DNA from: Symploca sp. SIO1C2
Lineage (GTDB): Bacteria; Cyanobacteriota; Cyanobacteriia; Cyanobacteriales; Coleofasciculaceae
Assembly: GCA_010672925.1 (NCBI GenBank)
Contig: JAAHFP010000015.1
Span: 1-64,000, forward strand
Length of the DNA stretch: 64,000 nt
Reading direction: 5' to 3'
In this document: positions 51,527 through 59,939 of the stretch, one piece after another
How the letters are laid out: each line of letters opens with the position of its first letter
Numbering within the stretch: the stretch's first letter is position 1
Program-made: the position numbers and the translations under genes
Notes under the pieces: generated by a model
Seen by the model: the letters and a program-made list of their open reading frames with translations, nothing else
The model's database searches: none
Told to the model about the DNA's origin: nothing

Positions 51527-52450
51527 ATGATCAAAAATGGAATTGCTCGAATCATGATGGGGGTTCACAATCTGAGTGAATCTTTGGCATTCTACCGAGA
51601 TATTATCAAAATGTCCGTTGTGTCAGATCATCCGGTTGACACTGAAACCATTGAGCAGCTGTGGAATTTACCCCAAGGAACAACCGGTAGAGCAGTTTGC
51701 CTCAAAAATGAGGAACAGACAACCTTATTAGAACTGATTGAATTTAAGCCCCATTCCGACAAATTTATTCGCTCCGATGCCAACACTTGGGACTACGGTT
51801 TATTTACGATCGCTTTTCGGGCTAAGGATGTTGATGCAGCTTACCATTACTTCCAACAACAAGGTTATAAGTTTATCTGTCCTCCCATAACCTACACCCC
51901 CAATTGGGTACCAGTAACTGTAAAAGAAGCGATTATGGTAGGCCCGAATGAAACTCCCATTGCCCTGATTGAGCGCTTATCAGAACCGAAACCAGTTATT
52001 AAAGGGGATTTCGGCATCCTGTTAGATTCGTCTCAGTTGGTTGCCGATATGGAAGAGGTTACCAAATTTTATGTGGATATCCTAGGGTTCAACAAGGTTT
52101 TTGACAAGGCATTACCGGATGGGATGATCGATAATATCCTCAACTTACCCGCTGGAACCCAATCAAGAATGGCATTTATTAACCAGTCGGGAAGTAATAA
52201 CCCTGCCTTAGAGTTTATCCATTGTTCAGTGAAAGGCGAGTATTTATCTGATGTAGCCAAGCCACCTAATCTAGGATTATTCGCGATCACATTTCAAACC
52301 GATGACCTTTCCGCCCTAATCGCCAAGTTGCAAAGTCACGATATTAAGATTATATCTGGTCCTGTTATCTGTTCCAGCAATCAGGAAAAAGCAATCTTAG
52401 TAGAAGGACCCAACCGAGTTAATCTACAATTCTTCGAGCAATATCAATAG
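51527..52450 (+). CDS. VOC-superfamily protein with two glyoxalase/dioxygenase modules
   Basis: A 307-residue protein with two tandem vicinal-oxygen-chelate modules: residues about 6-150 (RIMMGVHNLSESLAFYRDII, EAIMVGPNETPIALIE) and about 160-305 (FGILLDSSQLVADMEEVTKFYVDILGF, AILVEGPNRVNLQFFE). A His in the first module and terminal Glu residues (LIE, FFE) are possible metal ligands. Such pairs form a metal site for extradiol dioxygenases or lyases. It follows the isochorismatase-like gene by 63 bp on the same strand. A ring-cleavage role is attractive but unproven. Confidence 0.82.
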   Translation: MIKNGIARIMMGVHNLSESLAFYRDIIKMSVVSDHPVDTETIEQLWNLPQGTTGRAVCLKNEEQTTLLELIEFKPHSDKFIRSDANTWDYGLFTIAFRAKDVDAAYHYFQQQGYKFICPPITYTPNWVPVTVKEAIMVGPNETPIALIERLSEPKPVIKGDFGILLDSSQLVADMEEVTKFYVDILGFNKVFDKALPDGMIDNILNLPAGTQSRMAFINQSGSNNPALEFIHCSVKGEYLSDVAKPPNLGLFAITFQTDDLSALIAKLQSHDIKIISGPVICSSNQEKAILVEGPNRVNLQFFEQYQ

Positions 52451-52460
52451 ATTAAACTCT

Positions 52461-52588
52461 TGTGGAACAGGCATCCTGCCTGTCAAGATCCACAAATCAG
52501 TTATAAAAACTGCTGTGGAACAGGCATCTTGCCTGTAAAAGTGCAGATACTGAAAATAAAACTGCTGTGGAACAGGCATCTTGCCTGT
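52461..52588. repeat. Three copies of a TGTGGAACAGGCATCTTGCCTGT palindromic repeat
   Basis: Copies start at 52461, 52514 and 52566, spaced 52-53 bp. Each holds the hairpin ACAGGCA-N3-TGCCTGT. They lie between the two VOC genes and may weaken or protect the polycistronic RNA. The motif is a familiar cyanobacterial interspersed repeat. Confidence 0.9.
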
Positions 52589-52637
52589 TTTAAAGATAAG
52601 CTGCATTAATTGGAAGATTTGTTAGGGAGTTAGAGCA

Positions 52638-53693
52638 TTGACAAACAACACTGCATCTGCTGAAACCAGGGGAGAAATCTGCGGCGTATACGAAATATGT
52701 ATCGGTACTAGTGAACCGGATTCCGCACTCAAATATTGGGAACAATTTGGCTTTAAGAAAGGAGTACAAGGGGAACTCTCCCCAGAGAAAGCCGAGGCAC
52801 TTTATGGTGTGCGATCGCAACTTGTCGCCATCCGCTTGTATCATCAAGATTCGGATCATGGTTTGATTCGGTTAATGGTTTGGGATCAGCCGACTAACGA
52901 AGGACTTGGAATGCGCAAGATGCGTTTACGAGGCAACCGTTGGGGAGCGATGATGAGTGAAGATGTTCTCGCAGTTGCTAATCATGCTGAAATTGCTCAA
53001 GCATCTGGGCAAGAAATCTATTTCTTAAACCCTATGTGGGATGTTATCTATGATACAGGCAAAACTTTTAAACCTTTCATAGACCAACCCATCGGAGTTC
53101 GAGAAATGATGCTGATTCGTCCCGAATCTCGTCAATTTATCTTTCAACGCTACAACTATCAATTACCAAATTACGGCAAAATCAATTCAGATGCTCCCCT
53201 ACGCGCCAGTCAGTTTACCCATGTAGGAATGGTTATTCAGGACGACAGCCAAGAAGTAGTACGCTTTTACAGCGAAGTGCTTGGTCTATTGTGCTTTAAT
53301 GAGGAAGAGTGGGTAAGTACCTATGAGAGCACTAAGACTGGCAGAGACATCTTTCAAATTGGTCCAGGGGAAGAATACTCTACTATTAACTTCGATGATC
53401 CTCGTTCCTCTAAGGAAGATTTCCAAAAAGTGCGCTCCGGTAGGCTCAAAATAGTTCGTTACCCTGAAGCACTAGCGGTGGAAGATGTTCACGAATTGGC
53501 ACGCCCAGGTAGCCTTGGTGTTTCTCTCTATACTTATGTTGTTCGAGATATTGCTGACTACCATCAACGAGTAAGTAAAAGCACTGCTCAGAATATTACC
53601 TCTATTTGTGTTAATGAGTTTGGGGAAAGTAGCTTTTCTTTTGTTGCTCCGGATGGTTATTTTTGGACTTTAGTTGAGCAAGGAAGCGAGTAG
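52638..53693 (+). CDS. VOC-superfamily protein with two modules
   Basis: A 351-residue protein. The start is TTG (52638) because no ATG follows for a long stretch; AGGGAG lies 8 nt before it. Module one spans about 12-180 (EICIGTSEPDSALKYWEQFGF, and IGVREMMLIRPE near 150), module two about 195-345 (FTHVGMVIQDDSQEVVRFYSEVLGL; SFVAPDGYFWTLVEQ near 335). It is a diverged relative of the previous gene, so the two may act on successive ring or side-chain intermediates. The final Glu in LVEQ is a likely metal ligand, as is His in FTHVGM. Confidence 0.8.
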   Translation: MTNNTASAETRGEICGVYEICIGTSEPDSALKYWEQFGFKKGVQGELSPEKAEALYGVRSQLVAIRLYHQDSDHGLIRLMVWDQPTNEGLGMRKMRLRGNRWGAMMSEDVLAVANHAEIAQASGQEIYFLNPMWDVIYDTGKTFKPFIDQPIGVREMMLIRPESRQFIFQRYNYQLPNYGKINSDAPLRASQFTHVGMVIQDDSQEVVRFYSEVLGLLCFNEEEWVSTYESTKTGRDIFQIGPGEEYSTINFDDPRSSKEDFQKVRSGRLKIVRYPEALAVEDVHELARPGSLGVSLYTYVVRDIADYHQRVSKSTAQNITSICVNEFGESSFSFVAPDGYFWTLVEQGSE

Positions 53694-53697
53694 GTGT

Positions 53698-53735
53698 TAG
53701 GTAGAATTTAGAATTTAGAATTTAGAATTTAGAAT
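53698..53735. repeat. GAATTTA heptamer repeats
   Basis: Five AGAATTT units right after the second VOC gene, followed 70 bp on by the convergent DUF1838 gene. Confidence 0.8.
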
Positions 53736-53805
53736 AAAAAAATGGCTCACTTGCTATTACTTCTTGTCTTTCTTTGTGTCCCTTTGTGTATTTTTGGTCA
53801 ATTCC

Positions 53806-54603
53806 TTAACAAGTTTCTGTTACAGGAAACACTTCTCCCTTCAAGTACAAGTCAAAGTGCTTCTTAAAGTAAAGAATGCTTGTCATATTGGGTTCATCAC
53901 ATTCATCGGGAGTGAATTCATAGATAGGTAATTTATCCCTGACAAGCTTGACTAACTTGGGATTGAGCTTCTCGAAAGACTCAACTCTGGCTATCGTAGT
54001 TTCATACCTCAATTGAGCTGGATGACCATAACCTAACTTCATCCAAGGCATCCAGGGACAATCTCTTGCCCAGGTAGCAGGTGGTGCTTCTTGAACATCG
54101 GGTCTGGAATAACTAGAGGTAAAATACTCAACTCCTTTGAAAGTTTCTCCTGGGCAATAGTCTTTATATTGATCATCTCCAGCTAAGGGATGAGGATATT
54201 CTAAGGGAATTTCATTAACCTTGGTAACATAGCCAGAGTTTTGTGGAATAACTATCTTTCTGGGACGTACTGAACCTTGTACCATGCGGTTAGTAATATG
54301 CACCACTGGTACTGCTTGACTAGCTGATTTTGGTTGCCAGTAGTGCAAAATCTCTTTAGTCTCTGGATCACAAAATAACCCAATTTCCCGATTGAGTCGA
54401 TATCCGACTTCCCCATACTCAGGATGAGGCTTGAGAAATACCTTGGTTGCATTCATACCAATGATGGAGAACAATTTCTCTTTGGGCTTACCCGGTTCTT
54501 CTATCCACCAAATTTCTCCTTCCCAATTGTAGTAAAGCTGTGAGCCATGATGCTTTCTGTAAAAATCTAGGGTGTTGTATTCGTAGTCAGTTGAATAATT
54601 CAT
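53806..54603 (-). CDS. DUF1838 family protein
   Basis: A 265-residue protein, identified by YDYEYNTLDFYRKHHGSQLYYNWEGEIWW-type N-terminal content (core LYYNWEGEIW near residue 20) and by IGMNATKVFLKPHPEYGEVGYRL near 47. DUF1838 proteins have no established reaction. They look like soluble beta-rich enzymes and occur beside oxidoreductase and dioxygenase genes. Here it converges on the VOC pair, so it may belong to the same pathway. No signal peptide. Confidence 0.72.
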   Translation of the reverse strand: MNYSTDYEYNTLDFYRKHHGSQLYYNWEGEIWWIEEPGKPKEKLFSIIGMNATKVFLKPHPEYGEVGYRLNREIGLFCDPETKEILHYWQPKSASQAVPVVHITNRMVQGSVRPRKIVIPQNSGYVTKVNEIPLEYPHPLAGDDQYKDYCPGETFKGVEYFTSSYSRPDVQEAPPATWARDCPWMPWMKLGYGHPAQLRYETTIARVESFEKLNPKLVKLVRDKLPIYEFTPDECDEPNMTSILYFKKHFDLYLKGEVFPVTETC

Positions 54604-54826
54604 TTATGGGAATTGAGAATTAGAAATTGGGAATTGAGGGATGGTGTTGGACATTTTGAGCGGAATATTAGGGAAAATGATACCAAAAATTAAAAGTCCT
54701 GACATACATACTTCTTTTTATCACCTCCTGCCTTCTGCCTCCTGCTTTCTAACTGTTTTCACTAGTGCATCACGGCAGAAGTAACTGACCAGTTTGATAT
54801 CGATATAATCCTTAATCTATAAGCAT

Positions 54827-54856
54827 TTTGAATTTTGAATTTTGAATTTTGAATTC
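54827..54856. repeat. TTTTGAA heptamer repeats
   Basis: Four TTTTGAA units lie in the 276-bp spacer between the DUF1838 and the second Uma2 genes. A CTGCCTTCTGCCTCCTGC block is at about 54727-54745. Confidence 0.8.
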
Positions 54857-54879
54857 CGCGCAGCGGTACTATATTGTCG

Positions 54880-55524
54880 CTAAACTTGGCCTTGCGATAA
54901 TTTTTGTAAAAACTCGTTCATTGCTTCCACTTTGGATGGCATTAGCACGCAATTGGTTAACATGGTTAAATCTAAGTCTGGTAATAATTCACTCTTGTTT
55001 TTGAGTTCATACCCTATCTTCTTTTCATCTTCTGGATTCTGCAATATATAAACCGAAATTGTTTCTTTTTGCCAAAACCAAACTTCTTTTACTTTCAAAC
55101 GTTTATATTTCTCTAGCTTGTTAATATTTCCACTAGTAATAATGACCTCGATCGCTAAATCTGGATGTTCTTTTTTTTTGCCAATATAATAGGATTCATC
55201 AGGGGCAAAAGAAACTTCTTTTTCTTCAGATTCGCGGGTTGCACTACCGACGGGAATAAACTCGATTTGATGATGCCAGAAATAGAGTCCGAGTAACAGA
55301 GAAATTACACGGCTGATGGTTTCGTGTTGCTCTCCTGTCGTCATGAGTTCTATTCTGCCATCAAGATAAGATATTTTGACATTACTGTTTTCTCCCAGGG
55401 AAGTTTTTAGTGATTGAAACTGTTGCCAGTTGTAACATCCCGGCAACATAAAATATTGTTCTCTCCCGGCGCTATGGGCAGGTCGTGCGATCGCATTGGC
55501 TGTCATGACTTTTGCTGTAAACAA
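54880..55524 (-). CDS. Uma2 family putative PD-(D/E)xK nuclease
   Basis: A 214-residue Uma2 protein of a different subgroup from the one at 49300. Core elements are KISYLDGRIELMTTGEQHE near residue 48, VSFAPDESYYIG near 108, LAIEVIITSGNINKLEKYKRLKVKEVWFWQ near 125-155 (core EVIITSGNINKLEKYK). The VII-S-GN-K pattern holds the Asp/Glu and Lys positions. Function unsettled. It has a HIP1 site near its start and ends beside the MoaE gene. No toxin-antitoxin partner is seen. Confidence 0.86.
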   Translation of the reverse strand: MFTAKVMTANAIARPAHSAGREQYFMLPGCYNWQQFQSLKTSLGENSNVKISYLDGRIELMTTGEQHETISRVISLLLGLYFWHHQIEFIPVGSATRESEEKEVSFAPDESYYIGKKKEHPDLAIEVIITSGNINKLEKYKRLKVKEVWFWQKETISVYILQNPEDEKKIGYELKNKSELLPDLDLTMLTNCVLMPSKVEAMNEFLQKLSQGQV

Positions 55525-55609
55525 TCGGGAAGCAAGGGTATTGCTCTTTATCTTAAACTAAATCCGGTTTGGTTGGATAAATTATTATTAGAAGCTTAGA
55601 TGCGGAGAT

Positions 55610-56068
55610 CTACGATACTTGCTCACAAGCCCCAATACTTACCCAGCTACTAAAACCATCTGCCCAATGTTCTTTTTTCCAAATAGGGGCATTATGTTTG
55701 AGGGTATCAATAGCATACTGGCAAGCGGCAAATGCTTCTGAACGATGAGGACAGCCAATAGCCACGAGTACACTAATTTCACCAATTTGTAAGCGACCTG
55801 TGCGATGATGAATTACTATTCGATTCACATCAGACCATTGTTGGCGAATGTCCGCAGCAATTGTAGTGAATACTTGAATTGCCATCGGTTCATAAGCCTG
55901 ATATTCCAGATAAACTACTGGATTGCCATCAGTTTGATTGCGTACAGTTCCGCTCATTATTACGACTGCTCCGTTAGCTGGATTATCAGCTAGGGCGTAA
56001 ATTTCTGTTAGGGATAATGGTGCAAAAGTAATAGCAAAACTGTCTTGAGGATGTTGTTTAATGTTCAA
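55610..56068 (-). CDS. moaE: Molybdopterin synthase catalytic subunit MoaE
   Basis: A 152-residue MoaE, normal length. Visible: IMSGTVRNQTDGNPVVYLEYQAYE near residue 37-60, HHRTGRLQIGEISVLVAIGCPHR near 88, and ACQYAIDTLKHNAPIWKKEHW with the catalytic lysine near 130. It takes thiocarboxylated MoaD and sulfurs precursor Z to make molybdopterin, needed for nitrate reductase. MoaD is not adjacent. A long heptamer array lies just upstream of its start. Confidence 0.9.
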   Translation of the reverse strand: MNIKQHPQDSFAITFAPLSLTEIYALADNPANGAVVIMSGTVRNQTDGNPVVYLEYQAYEPMAIQVFTTIAADIRQQWSDVNRIVIHHRTGRLQIGEISVLVAIGCPHRSEAFAACQYAIDTLKHNAPIWKKEHWADGFSSWVSIGACEQVS

Positions 56069-56079
56069 GCTTTTATATA

Positions 56080-56345
56080 TTAGGTGGTAGGTGGTAGGTG
56101 GTAGGTGTTAGGTGTTAGGTGTTAGGTGGTAGGTGGTAGGTGTTAGGTGTTAGGTGTTAGGTGGTAGGTGGTAGGTGTTAGGTGTTAGGTGTTAGGTGGT
56201 AGGTGGTAGGTGTTAGGTGTTAGGTAAAAATAACCCATATCTTAGTACTACACTGTGGAGATAATCCACATAAAAAAAAGTAAAATATTATACAGTAAGC
56301 TTTCTTCCCTTCTGCCTCCTGCCTCCTGCCTCCTGTCTCCTGCCG
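56080..56345. repeat. Large TTAGGTG/GGTAGGT heptamer array plus CTGCCTC block
   Basis: About 20 heptamers (GGTAGGT, GTTAGGT, TTAGGTG) fill 56080-56226 and show a higher-order repeat of about 42 bp (two GGTAGGT, three GTTAGGT and so on). A CTCCTGC block lies at 56312-56345. This 284-bp spacer between moaE and glmS contains no gene. Confidence 0.9.
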
Positions 56346-56352
56346 ACCCTAA

Positions 56353-58290
56353 CTATTCTACTGTCACAGACTTAGCCAAATTCCTTGGCTGATCAACATC
56401 TAAACCTCGCCTTGCTGCAATGTGATAAGCGAGAATCTGTAGGGGGATTACGGCAAGGATTGGTGAGAGCAATTCCTCTACTGTGGGAACTGGTAACAAA
56501 TCGTCAAAGGTTTCCGCTGCCTCTTGGTTACTAATTGGTGTTACTCCAATCAAGCGTGCATCCCGTGCCTTCGCTTCCTGGGCATTGGAGAGCACCTTCT
56601 CATAGACAGTACCGGGCATTGCGATCGCTACCACTGGTACTTTAGCATCTAACAAGGCAATCGGACCGTGTTTCATCTCTCCTGCTGGGTAGCCTTCAGC
56701 ATGAATATAGCTGATTTCCTTGAGTTTAAGTGCTCCTTCTAGGGCAATGGGAAAGTTAATTCCCCTGCCTAAAAAGATAAAGTCTTTAGTTTCGGCAAAC
56801 TCATGAGCTAATTCTTCAATATGTCGGTCCTGCTTTTCTAACAATTGTTCAATTTCTGCTGGTAGTTGCCGCAAGCTGACAATAATGTCCTTCATACGCG
56901 ACGGTGACAAGGTTTGACGCCGATGTGCCAAATCCAGTGCCAAGCAGTAAAATACCACCAACTGAGTAACAAAGGTTTTAGTCGCTGCAACACCTACTTC
57001 AATACCTGCATGAGTTTCAAGAATTTGAGATACCATCTGACCAAGGGTACTTTCTGGTCGGTTGGTAATCCCTAAGAGTCGTGGTTGATATTCTGCTTCT
57101 AAGCCTTCACGACGGCGCTTTTCCATATCCAATGCGGCCAGGGTATCCGCCGTTTCTCCAGATTGAGTTACCCCAATCGTTAGGGTATTTTTTGTCAGTG
57201 GTACTGGTGCATAGCGGAATTCTGAAGCATACTGCACCATTGTTGGAATGCCCGCTAATTGCTCTAACAAATACTTCCCGACTAAACTAGCGTGCCAGCT
57301 AGTACCGCAGGCAAGAATCTGAATGTGTTCTAAGTTTTCGTAGAGAGAGTCTGACAGTCCCAAGTTAATTGGTGATTGGGGAATCTGATTCTGGGCATCA
57401 GCTACTACTTCTTCTTGATCTCCAACAAGAGGATGCCAATCACTGTTGAGATAAGTGTCTAAACAAGTTCTTACCACTCCTGGTTGCTCATAAATTTCTT
57501 TGAGCATGAAATGTCGGAAGCCTTGTTTCTCAACTTGTCCAGGAGTTATGTTAAGAGTGCGGGGCATCTTTTTGAGACGAGCCCCTTCAAAGTTGTATAC
57601 TTCAACACCTAAAGGTGTTAGTCGTGCTAATTCTCCATTTTCTAGAGATAAAACGGCACTAGTATGGGATACCAAGGCTGGGGTATCCGAAGCACAGAAA
57701 AATTCTCCTTGACCAAAACCAATAGTTAAAGGAGCCTGTTGCCTAACTAAAATTATTTCATCAGTATAGTCAGCACAAATAACAGCGAGGGCAAATGCTC
57801 CCTCTAATCGATTTACCGCTTGTCGCACCGCCTCTAATAGATGAGTGTCCTGATTCAAGTCGGGAGTGGAGGAGTCGAGTAAATATTCAGCAATTAAGTG
57901 AGGAATTACTTCTGTATCTGTCTCCGAGAGGAATTTATGCCCTCGCTGCTTTAACTCCTCCCGCAACTCCCGGTAGTTTTCAATAATCCCATTTTGTACT
58001 ACTGCCACTCGCTGTGCTGAGTCCATATGGGGGTGAGCATTGTATTCTTCTGGCTTACCGTGGGTTGCCCACCGAGTATGTCCAATACCAATCTGTGCTA
58101 GGTTTTCTCTGCCATTGAGTTTTTCCCGTAAATTGTGGAGTTTGCCCTTTGCCCGAACACATTGGACTTCTCCTTCCCAAACAGTAGCGACTCCAGCAGA
58201 ATCATAACCTCGGTACTCTAGCTTCTCTAACCCTCCGATTAAAATCTCTGTAGCTGCTTGGGGGCCGATATAACCAACAATTCCACACAT
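56353..58290 (-). CDS. glmS: Glutamine--fructose-6-phosphate aminotransferase GlmS
   Basis: A 645-residue GlmS, slightly longer than the E. coli enzyme (609). Cys2 of MCGIVGYIG is the glutaminase nucleophile; GHTRWATHG and NGIIENY complete the glutaminase half. The isomerase half has two SIS domains (ACGTSWHASLVGKY near 334, SQSGETADT near 380, VAATKTF near 430) and ends DVDQPRNLAKSVTVE. It makes glucosamine-6-phosphate for peptidoglycan and glycans. No riboswitch-ribozyme is evident upstream. Confidence 0.97.
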   Translation of the reverse strand: MCGIVGYIGPQAATEILIGGLEKLEYRGYDSAGVATVWEGEVQCVRAKGKLHNLREKLNGRENLAQIGIGHTRWATHGKPEEYNAHPHMDSAQRVAVVQNGIIENYRELREELKQRGHKFLSETDTEVIPHLIAEYLLDSSTPDLNQDTHLLEAVRQAVNRLEGAFALAVICADYTDEIILVRQQAPLTIGFGQGEFFCASDTPALVSHTSAVLSLENGELARLTPLGVEVYNFEGARLKKMPRTLNITPGQVEKQGFRHFMLKEIYEQPGVVRTCLDTYLNSDWHPLVGDQEEVVADAQNQIPQSPINLGLSDSLYENLEHIQILACGTSWHASLVGKYLLEQLAGIPTMVQYASEFRYAPVPLTKNTLTIGVTQSGETADTLAALDMEKRRREGLEAEYQPRLLGITNRPESTLGQMVSQILETHAGIEVGVAATKTFVTQLVVFYCLALDLAHRRQTLSPSRMKDIIVSLRQLPAEIEQLLEKQDRHIEELAHEFAETKDFIFLGRGINFPIALEGALKLKEISYIHAEGYPAGEMKHGPIALLDAKVPVVAIAMPGTVYEKVLSNAQEAKARDARLIGVTPISNQEAAETFDDLLPVPTVEELLSPILAVIPLQILAYHIAARRGLDVDQPRNLAKSVTVE

Positions 58291-58674
58291 TTAACTGCTC
58301 ACTTCTACTGCTGATGAGATCTCCAACATCTTAACTTCCTCCCGAATAGGTGGCGATAAGGAACTATCTTAGGGAATAATAAGTATCTGATGAGGCAGGA
58401 AATTGGGAATTGGGAATTGGGAATTGGGGATTGCTCTCAGCTAAAACCCATGGGAATTGGTTATGATTTGGAGTGCAATCCAACAGTTACTGGCATAGCA
58501 CAGCTAAAAATGTGTAATAGATTTTAGATTTTTGGTAGTGCGTTCGCGTAGCGTGTGCGTAGCACAAACGTCTCGCTCGCTAGAGGTATATAAGAAGTGA
58601 GCAAGATGTTTGCGCTACGCGAACGCACTACATCTAAACCACCATTTTAGCTGTGTCACGCCACTAGAGTTTTT
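58291..58674. other. 384-bp spacer with repeats and an inverted-repeat element
   Basis: No gene. It holds GAATTGG heptamers (58400-58429), TTTTAGA remnants, and the 95-bp inverted-repeat element at 58536-58630. The glmS promoter should lie near 58300-58380, but no clear boxes were found. Confidence 0.6.
58536..58630. mobile_element. 95-bp inverted-repeat element (MITE-like)
   Basis: TAGTGCGTTCGCGTAGCG (58536-58553) returns as CGCTACGCGAACGCACTA (58613-58630), an 18-bp perfect match. Fragments of GCGTAGC / AGCAAGATG also occur near 21407 and 40780. No target duplication could be confirmed. Confidence 0.75.
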
Positions 58675-59016
58675 TTATTGCTTCACTGAAATACCGACTG
58701 CGCAGCCTTGACTTTCGGCATAGAATAATACTCCTTCCGTTTCTGGATCGCAAATATATTGCACAGAGTTATTATCATTTCCCCGAACAGGTACTGAACG
58801 AGGACTGCAAGTAGCTAAGTTTATACCGACATAACATAATGATGGTTCTACATTATTGAAATCCACAATAAAGGATGATGTAGGTCTGTCAAATTCAAAC
58901 GGACAGTCGTTATTGAATGTGAGCAGACAATCGAACGCACTTGCTTCCGATACTTGTCCGATTAAAGTGACCGTGAAAACAAGTATCACGGCGATGATTT
59001 TCGTTAATGTTTTCAT
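58675..59016 (-). CDS. Small secreted cysteine-rich protein
   Basis: A 113-residue protein taken from the ATG at 59016, preceded by AGGAGAAAAAGG. Residues 1-28 are a clear Sec signal peptide (KTLTKIIAVILVFTVTLIG, then VSEASAFD with an AxA cleavage site). The mature part has six cysteines, consistent with three disulfides, and no known domain. It is probably exported to the periplasm or outside. Upstream in-frame codons to 59085 are unlikely to be translated. Function unknown. Confidence 0.7.
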   Translation of the reverse strand: MKTLTKIIAVILVFTVTLIGQVSEASAFDCLLTFNNDCPFEFDRPTSSFIVDFNNVEPSLCYVGINLATCSPRSVPVRGNDNNSVQYICDPETEGVLFYAESQGCAVGISVKQ

Positions 59017-59085
59017 TCCTTTTTCTCCTTGATTAAACTTGCCTATTGACTCACCGTTACAGGATTTATGGCAATAACGGGGCAC

Positions 59086-59558
59086 GGAAAGTTATCTAGA
59101 TCATCAAACTTTTACCCAGTTAACATCTCAATCATAAGATGCGTATGTATCTTATCTTCGCATCCTCTACTGGAACAGAGTATTTTTACTGAATTTAATC
59201 AATTTAACTAGTAATTTTTGCTACAAACAAATTAAACCTTAGTATATTTACTGATTAAGTTCCTCCTATTCTCTGCTCTGAACTCATACAGCAAGCTCTA
59301 CCTACCACCTACCACCCATTGGTGACAAGTTAAGGTAAAGATGTCGTTGTCAAGGGAGCGGAGGAGCGGAGGAGCAGAGGAGCGGAGGAGCGGAGGAAGA
59401 AGAATACCAATTTCCCTAACCCTTGGAGTATTTCTATATATAGGTTTTTTTAGCACCACTACATCATATATGGGAGTTAACACTCATGCACTACCTTTTA
59501 ACTTGTCACCTAACACCTAACACCTACCACCTAACACCTAACACCTACCACCTACCAC
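59086..59558. other. 473-bp spacer rich in tandem repeats
   Basis: No gene. It holds an AT-rich upstream part (59086-59290), a GGAGCGGA octamer array (59355-59399) and two TACCACC/AACACCT heptamer blocks (59297-59318, 59509-59562), the last running up to the receiver gene's stop. Confidence 0.7.
59355..59399. repeat. GGAGCGGA octamer array
   Basis: Five to six GGAGCGGA/GGAGCAGA units. It is a G-rich tract on the plus strand, unlike the AT-rich surroundings. Confidence 0.85.
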
Positions 59559-59562
59559 CTAA
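59509..59562. repeat. ACCTAAC/ACCTACC heptamer array
   Basis: Seven to eight units of the reverse complement of the TTAGGTG family, overlapping the stop of the receiver gene. Confidence 0.85.
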
Positions 59563-59939
59563 AATGTCCAACCCAAAAGCTCTGCCACTTGATCAGCCAG
59601 GTGCATTGACTTGAAAGGCTTGGCAATTACTCCTGTCACACCTAATTGAGCAAATCGACGCTGGTCAATGGACTGTACCTTAGCTGTTAGCAAAATTACA
59701 GGAATTTGCTTAGTTGCTGGGTTAGCTTGTAGCTTTTCAAAGGTAGCAATACCGTCTATATAGGGCATCATCACATCTAGGAGAATGGCATCTGGTTGTT
59801 GGGCTTCGGCTAAGAGCAATCCTTCCCCTGCTGAACTAGCAGTTGATACCTGCCAACCGCCTACTAATTCGAGGGCGAGTTGAGCTACCTCTTGGATATC
59901 TTCTTCATCATCAATAATTAGAATTTGTTTAGCTGTCAC
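59559..59939 (-). CDS. Stand-alone response regulator receiver
   Basis: A 126-residue CheY-like receiver with no output domain. IIDDEEDIQEV carries the acidic pair, LLDVMMPYIDG the phosphorylatable Asp near residue 55, LLTAK the Thr and KPF the Lys. It overlaps the hybrid kinase stop by 11 bp, so it is translated with it and is the likely last step or shuttle of the relay. Output must be through protein binding. Confidence 0.93.
   Translation of the reverse strand: MTAKQILIIDDEEDIQEVAQLALELVGGWQVSTASSAGEGLLLAEAQQPDAILLDVMMPYIDGIATFEKLQANPATKQIPVILLTAKVQSIDQRRFAQLGVTGVIAKPFKSMHLADQVAELLGWTF

Noticed and set aside
56080-56226. Possible CRISPR array
   Set aside because: Units are 7 bp without unique spacers, so this is a heptamer tandem array.
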